From contig JALLAP010002133.1 of assembly GCA_036939355.1 (NCBI GenBank), positions 1 through 12,209 on the forward strand: DNA of 12,209 bases. The letters are read 5' to 3'. Below, in pieces: positions 1 through 7,623 of the stretch (positions are counted from its first letter, which is position 1; each line of letters starts with the position of its first letter). The position numbers were made by a program, and so were the translations under genes. Below the pieces are notes generated by a model that did not search any database, was not told the origin of the DNA, and saw only the letters and a list, made by a program, of their open reading frames with translations. The stretch is from Thalassiosira profunda. Taxonomy: Eukaryota > Bacillariophyta > Thalassiosirophyceae > Thalassiosirales > Thalassiosiraceae.

Positions 1-173
1 GGGAGCGGTACGAGCAGGCGGACGTGACGGTGGAGGTGACGGCCGAGATGGACGTCCAGGCGACGGCGGACAAGTGCATCCGGGCGCTGCACGATTTCAT
101 CGACGACAATCCTCCCGCGTGGAAAACACAAGCGGCCAAGGCGAAGGCCGACGGGTTGGATTGGGTGAATTAG
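1..173 (+). CDS. C-terminal end of a shikimate kinase-like protein (5' truncated)
   Basis: The frame starting at base 3 is open for 56 codons to a TAG at 171-173 and enters from outside the window. It begins ERYEQADVTVEV, which resembles the RRxxYxxADxxV stretch after the lid region of shikimate kinases (ATP + shikimate to shikimate 3-phosphate, plastid aromatic amino acid synthesis). A predicted amphipathic helix follows (TADKCIRALHDFI), and then a short hydrophilic tail ending in GLDWVN. In the kinase family a C-terminal helix of the kind xxxIxxxLxxFL lies at this place. The P-loop and the shikimate-binding residues lie upstream and cannot be checked, so another P-loop kinase is possible. 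The C-terminal tail of about 20 residues is longer than in bacterial enzymes. Confidence 0.45.
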   Translation, partial: ERYEQADVTVEVTAEMDVQATADKCIRALHDFIDDNPPAWKTQAAKAKADGLDWVN

Positions 174-602
174 GGAGGAGGTTGACTGTGCAAAAGTGGG
201 CAAAGGATGGTGTGCGAAAGGCGAATGGTGGGATTCGATGTATCAGTATTCCCCTTGTGCAAAAGACATCTTCAAAGGCCGATTCAGGTGGGCTCGATGT
301 GGCCTGCTGTGGCACAACATGTGCGCAATTCTGGTTCTGGATCGCACGCAAGAGTCTTGGGGAGTGCTCGCATCTAAAACTGGCTAGTAGCACAGGTGTT
401 CTTAGCCTGCTCAAGCATCGAGAACCCCTCCTCAGATATTTTGCAATGCATCGGAGAACCCCTCCTAGATGATCAGCTGAGATGGAGTTGGACAGATAAA
501 ATCGACCCACTTATTCGCGAATTGTACCGAAAGGCCTCCGCTCGCTCAACCCAAGTTGCTCAACTCCTCGCGTCACAGAGGCACGCCGTCTCCCTCGCAA
601 CT
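174..602. other. Intergenic region / 5' region of the RAP gene
   Basis: This is 429 bp between the TAG of the upstream gene and the first ATG of the RAP gene. No convincing gene lies in it. From 378 to 602 the frame of the RAP gene stays open after a TAA at 375-377, but it contains no ATG. It could be 5' UTR, or coding sequence joined to an unseen upstream exon. A cacag at 391-395 could serve as a splice acceptor. A short direct repeat lies at 415-466. Confidence 0.5.
415..466. repeat. Short direct repeat, gcatcg(g)agaacccctcct twice
   Basis: The 12-mer agaacccctcct occurs at 421-432 and again at 455-466. Each copy is preceded by gcatcg, with one extra g in the second copy. The copies are 34 bp apart, upstream of the RAP gene ATG. 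This may be a small slippage duplication. No function is evident. Confidence 0.7.
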
Positions 603-2525
603 ATGAACCCTGGGCACAACTCTGGCGGCCGCAGCGGCAAAGGGCCCCACATCGGTGGCCACAAGAAAGGCGGTTGGCAGAGAGATCGAGGCGGTTCGGC
701 GAATCCGTCGTCGTTTCAGCCCGTCAATTCGAGGAAGACCAATCGCACGCACCAAAAGCAAAAGAGCGGCTTTCTGGATGTGAAAGGATGCCAGACGGTC
801 AAGGACTTGATCCTACTGGCTTCGAGGCATGGGACCTTGACGACGAGTAATCTTTCTGCATTTTGGTCTCGCTTTCCTCATCTGATGCACTCGCAAGGCC
901 ACGCTGACCAGCGAGAGCGACCGGAGCTCAAGGGTCGTCTCGAGAGCATTCTCGCTACCACGGTCAAAGCAATCGTTCGGTTTAGCGCGTGGGACGTGTC
1001 TACGACAGCCCTGGGCATGGCAAAGATTGTCAGTCGTCTTCCAAGGAACCGAAAGGGCGCTCGCTCTGCTTTCTTTGGGCCGCTTCTCGTGAAGTGCGAC
1101 GTCAAGGCCACGAGCAACACCTTCCAGCTCCTTTCGAACAGAGCCCGCTCCCTCTCCAACTTGGATGCACAAGGCCTGTCCAACATGGCCTACGCTTCTG
1201 CTCTCGTTGAGTACATCCCAGCCTTTAGCAATGGCAGTACGTTGTTCGACCACATTGCCAACCTGGCGAGCGATCGATTGGGCGAATTCAAGCCCCAGAA
1301 TCTCGCAAATATGGTGTGGTCGTATGCAAAGGTCAAGGCATCGCATCCTCGCCTCTTCGAGCAAGTGGCGGGCACTGTACTGGGAAGAGACCTGAGGACA
1401 TTCAAGCCACAGGAACTGGCGAATATGGTGTGGGCATTTGTTACGGCGGGCGAGACGAACCACAGCCTCTTCGAGGCAGTTGGAGACCATCTCGTTACAA
1501 GGGACTTGTCAGCGTTCAAGCCGCAGGAGCTATCCAACACTGTCTGGGCATTTGCCACGGCCATCGAGACGAACCACAGTCTCTTCACAGTAGTTGAAGA
1601 CCATCTCATGCGAACAGATTTGTCCGCGTTCGATCCGCAGAATCTATCCAACATTGTGTGGGCATTTGCCACGGTAGGCGAAGGGCATCCTCGTCTCTAC
1701 AAGAACATCGCCGACTCTGTTGTCGAGAGAGATTTGTCCGCGTTCAATCCACAGGCGCTTGCCAACATCGTTTGGGCCTTTGCATCTGCCGGCATGCACC
1801 ACCCAAAACTGTTCGACAAAGTCTCCGATGCTGCCATTGCCAAGCGCCGCGAGTTCAACGCCCAAGACGTCGCCAACACGTTGTGGGCCTTTGCCGTTAC
1901 TGGCGGCCCCCCTGAGGGACTCTTCTCGACGTTCGAACAGTCTGTGGTGAGCCTCATTCACAGATGCAACGCTCAAGAGATAACCAACATCGCTTGGGCA
2001 TTTGCTGTTGCTAATGTGTCGGCTCCCGACCTCTTTGGGGAAATATTCGTTGATGCCGTGTGCGAGAAAGAGAATGAGTTCAATACTGAGGATTTGAGCC
2101 AGCTCCATCAGTGGAATCTGTGGCAGCAGGAGCTCGGTTCGAACACGCTCTTGCCCGAGGCCCTTCAAAAGTGTTGCCGCGATGCATTTGTTTCCGACAC
2201 AATCTTCACATCAAACCTTCAGACGGGTGTTGTCCGCGAACTCTCAGCTATGAGCCTCAATCCCAAGGAAGAAGTGCTGATGCCTAGCGGCTACCGTTTG
2301 GATGCGTTGGTTGAGATGCGTGGGCAGAGCGTTGGTATTGAGGTGGATGGACCCACTCACTTCATTGCGAGGAAGCCGACAGGCAGCACGCTTCTCAAGA
2401 GACGCCAAGTGGCCAGCATCGACGGAGTGGCGACTGTATCGGTGCCCTTTTGGGAGTGGAACAGGCTCGGAAAGGACCGTACCAAGAAGCAGGAGTACCT
2501 TTCAGGTGTGCTCGGCATGAACTGA
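603..2525 (+). CDS. OPR-like repeat protein with C-terminal RAP domain
   Basis: This 640-residue protein probably binds RNA in the plastid or mitochondrion. Residues 1-55 are basic and Gly/Arg/His/Lys-rich. Residues 187-510 hold about nine 38-residue helical repeats with the core FxPQxLxNxVWAFA, the octotricopeptide (OPR) style. Residues 576-634 form a RAP domain: GIEVDGPTHF, then TGSTLLKRR, a VPFWEW strand and a YL helix, matching the EVDGPxHF...TGxTxLKRR hallmark. OPR and RAP proteins act in organellar RNA processing, stability and translation in algae, plants and parasites. I chose the ATG at 603, which has A at -3. The frame is open further upstream to 378, but the earlier start-like codon at 396 is GTG, not usable in a nuclear gene. 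No classical transit peptide is visible from this ATG, so an upstream exon could supply one. There are no introns in the coding region shown. The stop lies 42 bp from the stop of the convergent methyltransferase gene. Confidence 0.88.
   Translation: MNPGHNSGGRSGKGPHIGGHKKGGWQRDRGGSANPSSFQPVNSRKTNRTHQKQKSGFLDVKGCQTVKDLILLASRHGTLTTSNLSAFWSRFPHLMHSQGHADQRERPELKGRLESILATTVKAIVRFSAWDVSTTALGMAKIVSRLPRNRKGARSAFFGPLLVKCDVKATSNTFQLLSNRARSLSNLDAQGLSNMAYASALVEYIPAFSNGSTLFDHIANLASDRLGEFKPQNLANMVWSYAKVKASHPRLFEQVAGTVLGRDLRTFKPQELANMVWAFVTAGETNHSLFEAVGDHLVTRDLSAFKPQELSNTVWAFATAIETNHSLFTVVEDHLMRTDLSAFDPQNLSNIVWAFATVGEGHPRLYKNIADSVVERDLSAFNPQALANIVWAFASAGMHHPKLFDKVSDAAIAKRREFNAQDVANTLWAFAVTGGPPEGLFSTFEQSVVSLIHRCNAQEITNIAWAFAVANVSAPDLFGEIFVDAVCEKENEFNTEDLSQLHQWNLWQQELGSNTLLPEALQKCCRDAFVSDTIFTSNLQTGVVRELSAMSLNPKEEVLMPSGYRLDALVEMRGQSVGIEVDGPTHFIARKPTGSTLLKRRQVASIDGVATVSVPFWEWNRLGKDRTKKQEYLSGVLGMN
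1161..2132 (+). repeat. Nine tandem OPR-like repeats (38-aa period)
   Basis: Repeat units start at residues 187, 229, 267, 305, 343, 381, 418, 455 and 493 of the protein, giving spacings of 42, 38, 38, 38, 38, 37, 37 and 38. Units 2-6 carry F-[KDN]-P-Q-x-L-[AS]-N-x-V-W; units 7 and 8 are looser (FNAQ, CNAQ). The ninth lacks the WAFA core and is degenerate. Units 3 and 4 are also close at the DNA level: gagacgaaccacag occurs at 1452 and again at 1566, exactly 114 bp (one unit) later. Confidence 0.9.
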
Positions 2526-2567
2526 AGCGATTCAGCAGCCGCAGTCACTGGGAAGCGGCACGCTCTC

Positions 2568-4370
2568 CTATTCAGTAGCAACAGGCTCCTGCCTTTTCTG
2601 TTCCATTGCCACGGCAACTCTCTTCTCCGAATCCCTCTTGCCCTCGCCCCAATGCCTCAGCCCCATCGTTCCCGCCACGTAGTGGACGAGCTTGCGCCTC
2701 CTCGGCCCCATTCCTGTCGGGAACTTGTACGACTCTACCTTCGCCTCGATAAGAAACGTTTCTATTTGGGACCTCACCTCTGCCTCTTCCTGGGCCGTCC
2801 AATCGTTTTGACCCATTGCTGCGGTGAATTGGGCGGTCGCCACGGTTCCGTTCTCTCCAAAAAGGTGCCGCAGAGAGACCTGGAAATCGGCATCGCACGT
2901 GAAATCGTCTGGGACAGTGCCAGGTGAATCTGGCAAGCATCGAGCGTATGGATTGGACGCCGCTCCGTGCCACCCAACGAGAATATCATTCTTTGGGCTG
3001 GCCTCCCACGGATGCATCCGAGTAAGAACCACATTTCCTTCCGTGCCGCTGTCAGCAGTCATGCATTCTTTGCAGTACAACAGGCGGTCCCATTCCACCA
3101 AGGACTTGGCCGCGCGACGGCAAGCATTCTTGGGCTTGCGCAGATCACCCAACTCGCTGTAGTCAGCCGCCCTGGCAATTTCATCAAACATCTCCGAGGA
3201 CAGATGTTGCTTCTCGCCCTTCCCATCATCGTTGCGAATTTCGATGCATCTGCCCGAAGAAGCAAACGCTCTGCTCTGAGGATAGTTGATCTCCTTCTCG
3301 TTTCCGCCTGTGCTCTGATACACGTATGGATTCTTTGCAGACTGCCGCAACTTGCCACAACAGCAGCTGCACACGACGAAGCTCGCTTTTTGTTCGAGGC
3401 ACTTGCGCAACACCCAGTCCGATGCCTCTCCGCACGCGTGCAACGACACGCCAATGTCGAAATCGAGAGGATACGTCTGGATGGTCCCGTGATACGCTGA
3501 TAGATTTGAAAGGGTCGCTGACGTTTGTATTGTGCCGGATTGCACCGGCTGCTTGTACGATTTCTTCTCCTCATTCTCGCCAATATCGCCCTCATCCAAC
3601 GCGCCATCCACCCGTCTGAGCAGCAGGTCCAAACTCCACTTCTTGAGATCGACGCAGACCACCTCGCAGTGCGGAAGCAACAACGCCAGAGGCACGGCGA
3701 GGTGGCCCGTACCTCCGGCGAAGTCAACAATCCTAAACTGCCTTTGCCCATTCTCGCCCTTTGGTTGTCGCACCTCGTCCGGGAGCAAGGCCAGCACGCA
3801 CCGGATCAGGTTGGACAATTGCATCTCCTTCCTCAGTGCTCGTTTGTCGTTGCGAACGTCGCCCACATTTGCCGCGTCCTTGCTCGACGATGCCCCCCGG
3901 ACTTGGCCACACTGAGGCAGCGAGGTGCATTTGTCAAATGGCCACGGAGACTGAATGTTTATATCGATATCCCCCGATGCCAATCCCCTTTCTTTCCAGT
4001 ATCTTTTTGCATTCTCCAACAACTCCACCCGCGCACAATCGTCCAAAACCGGGGGCAGCTGCGAGTATCTCGGGGTCAACCGATCCAGCGCCTCTTGGCA
4101 CACGTCATTCGAACCTGGCGATGTTGCAAAGACATAGCACATCACCGCCTCGTACTTTTTCAGCTTGACCCCGTTCGCTCCCTTGCGCGCGGCATCCCGC
4201 TGGTTGGCCCCGGCGGCGGCATTGCGCCGGTCCTTCGCGGTCTTGGCCTTCTTTGGTGTCTTTTGATGGGCCCGCTGCTCGGCGCTGGCGGTGGAGGAGG
4301 CGGCGGGGGCAGCCGCCGCGGAGTCTCTGACGTCGACAAGTGATGTGGACATCATTGCAACATCACCCAT
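2568..4370 (-). CDS. SAM-dependent methyltransferase (GSTCD/Methyltransf_32 type) with C-terminal R3H-like domain
   Basis: The protein has 600 residues in a single open frame. Residues 1-70 are Ala-rich and then strongly basic (HQKTPKKAKTAKDRR), which could be a nuclear signal or disordered tail. The Rossmann methyltransferase core follows. SAM-binding motif I is IVDFAGGTGHL at 214-224, and motif II is VVCVDLKK at 237-244. DIGVSLHACGEASD at 305-318 and ASFVVCSCCCGKL at 329-341 match the FDxGVxLHACGxATD and cysteine-rich segments of the GSTCD / Methyltransf_32 family. Residues 545-590 look like an R3H single-strand nucleic-acid-binding domain: R559-x3-H563, then GLRHWGEG. The substrate is unknown; RNA is plausible given the R3H-like end. 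I took the ATG at 4368-4370, because the preceding codon is TTG. The gene is divergent from gene A and convergent with the RAP gene. Confidence 0.8.
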   Translation of the reverse strand: MGDVAMMSTSLVDVRDSAAAAPAASSTASAEQRAHQKTPKKAKTAKDRRNAAAGANQRDAARKGANGVKLKKYEAVMCYVFATSPGSNDVCQEALDRLTPRYSQLPPVLDDCARVELLENAKRYWKERGLASGDIDINIQSPWPFDKCTSLPQCGQVRGASSSKDAANVGDVRNDKRALRKEMQLSNLIRCVLALLPDEVRQPKGENGQRQFRIVDFAGGTGHLAVPLALLLPHCEVVCVDLKKWSLDLLLRRVDGALDEGDIGENEEKKSYKQPVQSGTIQTSATLSNLSAYHGTIQTYPLDFDIGVSLHACGEASDWVLRKCLEQKASFVVCSCCCGKLRQSAKNPYVYQSTGGNEKEINYPQSRAFASSGRCIEIRNDDGKGEKQHLSSEMFDEIARAADYSELGDLRKPKNACRRAAKSLVEWDRLLYCKECMTADSGTEGNVVLTRMHPWEASPKNDILVGWHGAASNPYARCLPDSPGTVPDDFTCDADFQVSLRHLFGENGTVATAQFTAAMGQNDWTAQEEAEVRSQIETFLIEAKVESYKFPTGMGPRRRKLVHYVAGTMGLRHWGEGKRDSEKRVAVAMEQKRQEPVATE

Positions 4371-4739
4371 CAATCATCAATCGAAAGATGCCCGATGCAA
4401 TACTCGCTCGCTTTCGGTGTTGCCAATTGTCCAGCCGCGCCGCTGTGCACCGATCGATGGAGCACTGGAAGTAGGGAGCGGTGTAGGGAGCGGTGTGTTG
4501 ATCGAAGGACGTCTAGGAGGAGCGGCGGGTGGCAACGTGTGGCTCTCCTCTCTCTCGCCCACCCCCCTTGAGGCGTGATATACTAATTCCCACGTGAAAA
4601 ATCTACCCTTGCCTCCCTCGTTCTTCGCTCGGCGCGCACCTCTGTTGCTCAAAGCAGCAATGCATAACGCTCGCGCTCCATTCTTCTCCACGAGGGCGCA
4701 TCAATAGAGGAGCAGCAACTGCACAGTCGAGGTCCAATC
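4371..4739. promoter_or_regulatory. Divergent intergenic region between the methyltransferase and gene A
   Basis: These 369 bp must hold the 5' ends and promoters of both flanking genes, inferred from their head-to-head orientation. A perfect 12-bp tandem duplication lies at 4471-4494. A CACGTG hexamer, the G-box/E-box core read by bHLH and bZIP factors, lies at 4591-4596, just after an AT-rich TATACTA stretch at 4579-4585. No gene is seen in the region. The motif readings are suggestive only. Confidence 0.4.
4471..4494. repeat. Perfect 12-bp tandem duplication (gtagggagcggt x2)
   Basis: Two adjacent identical copies, 4471-4482 and 4483-4494, lie in the divergent promoter region. They are followed by a partial third start (gtg). 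Replication slippage is the simplest explanation. Confidence 0.85.
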
Positions 4740-5711
4740 ATGCGGCCGGGGGCAAGCGTCGCCGCCGGTGTGGCCTGCGCCGTCGGTCTCACCGTCACCG
4801 TCATGAAACGAGATGCCATCATTGGTCTCGCGTCTAGCGGAATCTCGCAAACGAACGGCGGGGCGGAGAGCCACGCCGCCCGCTTTGCCCGAGGGGCTCC
4901 CATCGTACCCGCCGGCGACGATAATAGACGCAAGCTGGGAGCCACTGGGGCATTGAAGGAGCGCACGCTGACGTCCTTTCCGAGGGATACCCAAGATGCC
5001 CACGAGGATTCCGGAAAGCGGATGTTGCAAACGGGCGCGAAGCGGGCCAGCCGCAAGAACGGAGACACCGAAGCAGAGGGCACGGAGGGCATGCAAATGA
5101 CGGCGGCGCGGAACCGCGGCGAGTCCATCGCCGAGGCCTTCGCCCAAAACGACCTGCAGTTTCGTCCTGCGGGGAATCCAGGCCAGATGAAGGCGCAGAC
5201 CTCCGAATCCGACGCCAATGCTTCTGGCTTCCCTCACAAGTATCTCGCCATTCGCTACGTGCCGTGGGCGCAGCTATCGGAGACCACTCGGAGCATGATG
5301 GCGGATGATTTCGGTTACAATGAGGAGGAGTGGAACACTCTGGAATCCAACGATGTCGAGGGCAGCACGTTCTCCCAGCTTACCCAGGGCCAGAAGGACG
5401 GCCTGTCGATGATGGGCATCAACGGGGACGTGTGGGATTGCTTCGTCAACCGTGAGTATCAATTGGGTGTGTTATCCTCGTTGTCAACTTATTGATCACA
5501 GTACGCTCAATCTCGCCTTCTCTTTCTAGACTACTCGTCGTACCACCGGACCGATCTCCAAGACTTGGGCATCTACGAAGGCGCTGTTGAGTTGTGGAAC
5601 GTGCGGTCTGAGAAGGACTGGGACGAGCTGAGCGAGAAAGAGGTCGTGTGGGCAACGAGGCTGTGCTACACTGAGGAGGTGTGGAATGGGCTGACGCTGG
5701 GTACTTGGTAG
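4740..5711 (+). CDS. Gene A: single-domain member of the W-repeat secreted protein family (two exons)
   Basis: Exon 1 is 4740-5451 and exon 2 is 5530-5711; spliced, they encode 297 residues. Residues 5-21 are hydrophobic (GASVAAGVACAVG...) and may be a signal peptide or anchor. Residues about 35-160 are low complexity and charged, probably disordered. One W-repeat domain follows at 164-289, starting FPHKYLAIRYVPWAQL like the domains of B and C. Sub-repeats 1 (W176-W198), 2 (F211-W232) and 4 (W268-W289) are intact. Sub-repeat 3 has lost its first W and the LGW glycine, and the 3-4 linker is shorter. The domain cysteines are C234 and C283, 49 apart instead of 62. The protein ends eight residues after sub-repeat 4, without the C-terminal hydrophobic tail of B and C. 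The ATG has A at -3. The function is unknown. It is the most diverged member and could be relaxed or specialised. Confidence 0.82.
5229..5684 (+). repeat. W-repeat domain of gene A (sub-repeat 3 degenerate)
   Basis: This is the coding stretch of residues 164-289, interrupted by the intron at 5452-5529. The FP start lies 70 residues before the first cysteine, exactly as in the first domain of B and C. The distance between the two cysteines is 13 residues shorter. Confidence 0.8.
5452..5529 (+). other. Intron of gene A (78 bp, phase 1)
   Basis: The donor is GTGAGT and the acceptor is a pyrimidine-rich tctttctag. Splicing joins C to AC and restores WDCFVNHYSSY, matching WDCFINHY in the paralogs. 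Without splicing the frame stops at 5493-5495. Confidence 0.9.
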
Positions 5712-5869
5712 ACATACCTTGGGGTCGTTCTAGACAGTTCTTACATGCATTTAATCGCTGGGTTGCCTTTGCTGATCTTTGATGACTGTCACCGCCAGCT
5801 CCTTCGGATACAATCCATTGTTCCTCTTTCCAGCTTCTTTACAAAATCGCCCTCTGATCGAATGGCTCG
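5712..5869. other. Convergent intergenic region between genes A and B
   Basis: These 158 bp lie between the TAG of A and the TAA of B (read on the minus strand). They must hold both 3' UTRs and polyadenylation sites. I see no distinct motif or hairpin terminator. Confidence 0.5.
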
Positions 5870-7155
5870 TTACGCGAAGAGAAGCGCGCCAACCGAAACC
5901 GCCAAGCCCAAGGCAGCAGAGGAAACAACGGCTCTGTAGGAAGAGCTGGGATCTGCGCGAACGACCAGGCCCCCAATTTCATCAGTAGACTTGCCCGCAT
6001 ATCCGGTCTTGTCGAAGATCTCCAGCTTGATGTCCTCCGGCACCGGCCCGTCCGTCGCCACGGCAGTGTTCACGCCCCTATCGTAGTCGAAGAAATCGGG
6101 AATGGACTCCTCGTCCCACGTCTCCTTGAAGTAGCACATCCGGGTGGCCGCCGCCTTCTCCTCGGGCGTCAGGTCGATCCAAATCTTGTTCTCGGTCTCG
6201 GGCACGCCGTACGTGTCGTTGTCGCTCCACATCTCCTCGGTCCAACCCAAGGTCTCGATGGCCACCTTCAAATCATCGTGGAACGAGCTCCAATAATAGG
6301 AGAGGTAGTGGTTCATGAAGCAGTCCCAGGAGTGCGTGTAAAAGCCGAGCTCCATCGCGCCCTCCCGCTCGTCCGCATCGAGGTTCAGGAAGGTGTTCCG
6401 CTCGGGCGTGTGCGAGCCCAGATTGTCCCACAGCTCCTGCGTGTAATTCAGCATGCCCTTGGCCACGTTCTGCGTGACGCCGTCCAGCTCGCTCCAGGGC
6501 TTGAAGCGGAACTCGGGCACCTGGTGCGGGAAGAAGCTCTTGTTGGGGTTCATGTCGTACCCGTTCCAGTTGTCCTCGAAGTAGCAGATGGCGTTGGCCG
6601 CCCGCTTCTCGTTGTCGGTCAGCATGCCCCACCACCGGGCCTCCGTGTAGGGCACGTCGTCGGCCGTGCCGTCCCAGTGCGCCTGGCTCCATCCCAATTC
6701 GCGAAAGTGCTCCTGCACGCCCTTGTCGGCCAGCTCGTCCCACCCGAAGTTCTCGTAGTCTGGAAACGCGGCGTCGGTTCGAAGGTGCAGATGTGAGCTC
6801 GATTTGCAATCATCCAGGCTAAATTTAGGCAAAGACACATGATGCACTCACGGTTGATGAAGCAATCCCAAGTGCCCTCCGTGAAGCCCAACTGGATGGC
6901 GGCGTCGCGCTCGTTCGACGTCAGGCCGGCGAACCGCGTCTGCTCGATGGGCGCGAGGGCGTGGTTGTTCCACGTGATGGCGTTGTACCCGAGCTCCTCC
7001 TCCGCGATCATCTGGGAGGTGGTGGACAGCTGCTCGAACGGTGAGAAACGAAAGCCCGGCTTGGCGTAGGGGAAGACGTCGGCCGAGGCGACGCCGGCCG
7101 CGGCGCCGGCGAGGAGGGCGACGGCCGCGGTGGCCGAGGGCGAGAGGGCCTTCAT
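5870..7155 (-). CDS. Gene B: two-domain W-repeat secreted protein with hydrophobic tail (two exons)
   Basis: On the minus strand exon 1 is 7155-6852 and exon 2 is 6759-5870; spliced, they encode 397 residues. Residues 1-25 form a signal peptide with an Ala-rich core and a VASA cleavage site. Two domains follow, at 28-177 and 178-327, each with four aromatic sub-repeats and two cysteines: C98/C160 and C248/C310. Each domain opens with FP[YH]...FRFxP[FW]xxL. Residues 330-375 are a linker. The last 20 residues (AVVSSAALGLAVSVGALLFA) are hydrophobic up to the stop and follow SSSYR, as expected for a GPI-anchor signal or a tail anchor. Residue +1 after ASA is D, not F, so the diatom plastid ASAFAP-type signal is absent. 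Codons end mostly in C or G. The biochemical role is unknown. By eye it is roughly 60-70% identical to C over exon 2, and exon 2 has the same length of 890 nt. Confidence 0.88.
6083..6532 (-). repeat. W-repeat domain 2 of gene B
   Basis: This covers residues 178-327 with no intron. Sub-repeats begin at W190, F225, W258 and W295. The cysteines are C248 and C310. Sub-repeat 5 has LNY where the others have LG[YFW] or [LIM]CY. Confidence 0.85.
6533..7074 (-). repeat. W-repeat domain 1 of gene B
   Basis: This covers residues 28-177, interrupted by the intron at 6760-6851. Sub-repeats begin at F40, F75, W108 and W145. The cysteines are C98 (in WDCFINHY) and C160 (in AICYFEDNW). Confidence 0.85.
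6760..6851 (-). other. Intron of gene B (92 bp, phase 1)
   Basis: On the minus strand the donor is GTGAGTGC and the acceptor is tttccag. Splicing restores WDCFINHYENFGW, colinear with gene C. Read-through would give an unrelated tail with no repeat similarity. Confidence 0.92.
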
Positions 7156-7623
7156 GGGTTGCTGCGTGGGGTATGGCTCGAGCCGCCGCTGCTGTAAAAA
7201 AATGTCGTCGTTGCTCAGAGGTTGGCGTCGGATTTTTTGTTGGCCGTTTGATCTTGCGTGTGTGGCTTGTAGAATGATGTATGATTACATCGCTACAACT
7301 CTAGGTGTTTTTGCGCTCGCGTTGTGAATGTCCACGGACAGTCATTGACCAAATTGCAATGCGGAAAATTTCGGCTTGGCTCATCGTATTGATTCCTACG
7401 TGAGCCATTTTTATGTCGAGCCCGCGAAAAGTTGAAACGCCGACCCTCGTCCAACCATCACCGAACGACGATGCAGGGAAGAACAGAAGATTCCACCTTT
7501 GTGCCGACCCCACGCCAAAATCGCCGTTGACAAGCCCAGGTGGTTGTCGAATGGCGGCTCTGCTTGCTGCATGGAGCTCTCATTCTCTGCTCCATCGACC
7601 CTCTCGCAACAGCGGCAGGCACG
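7156..7623. promoter_or_regulatory. Shared divergent promoter region of genes B and C
   Basis: These 468 bp separate the ATGs of two head-to-head paralogs, so both promoters and 5' UTRs lie here. Three small dyad motifs cluster near the middle: GATGTA-N4-TACATC at 7276-7291, TGTCC-N2-GGACA at 7329-7340 and ATTGCAAT at 7353-7360. TACGTGA at 7396-7402 is an ACGT-core bZIP-like motif. A run of seven A lies at 7196-7202. No gene is supported in this stretch. Confidence 0.5.

Noticed and set aside
74..472. 132-codon plus-strand frame spanning the end of gene 1 and the intergenic region
   Set aside because: It overlaps the better supported C-terminal frame at 3-173 and has no recognisable motif.
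396..602. Start of the RAP protein at 396
   Set aside because: The codon at 396 is GTG, not a normal nuclear start. The first in-frame ATG is at 603.
813..1490. 225-codon minus-strand frame inside the RAP gene
   Set aside because: Shadow of the OPR repeats, whose periodic sense pattern leaves open antisense frames.
3525..4343. 272-codon open frame on the plus strand inside the methyltransferase
   Set aside because: The opposite frame carries recognisable methyltransferase motifs across the same bases. This one has only composition-driven stretches such as a polyglycine run.
4371..4373. Methyltransferase start at 4373
   Set aside because: On the minus strand this codon is TTG. The next codon, 4370-4368, is ATG.
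6278..6796. 172-codon open frame on the plus strand opposite gene B
   Set aside because: The same mirror effect in the paralog, with no protein features of its own.
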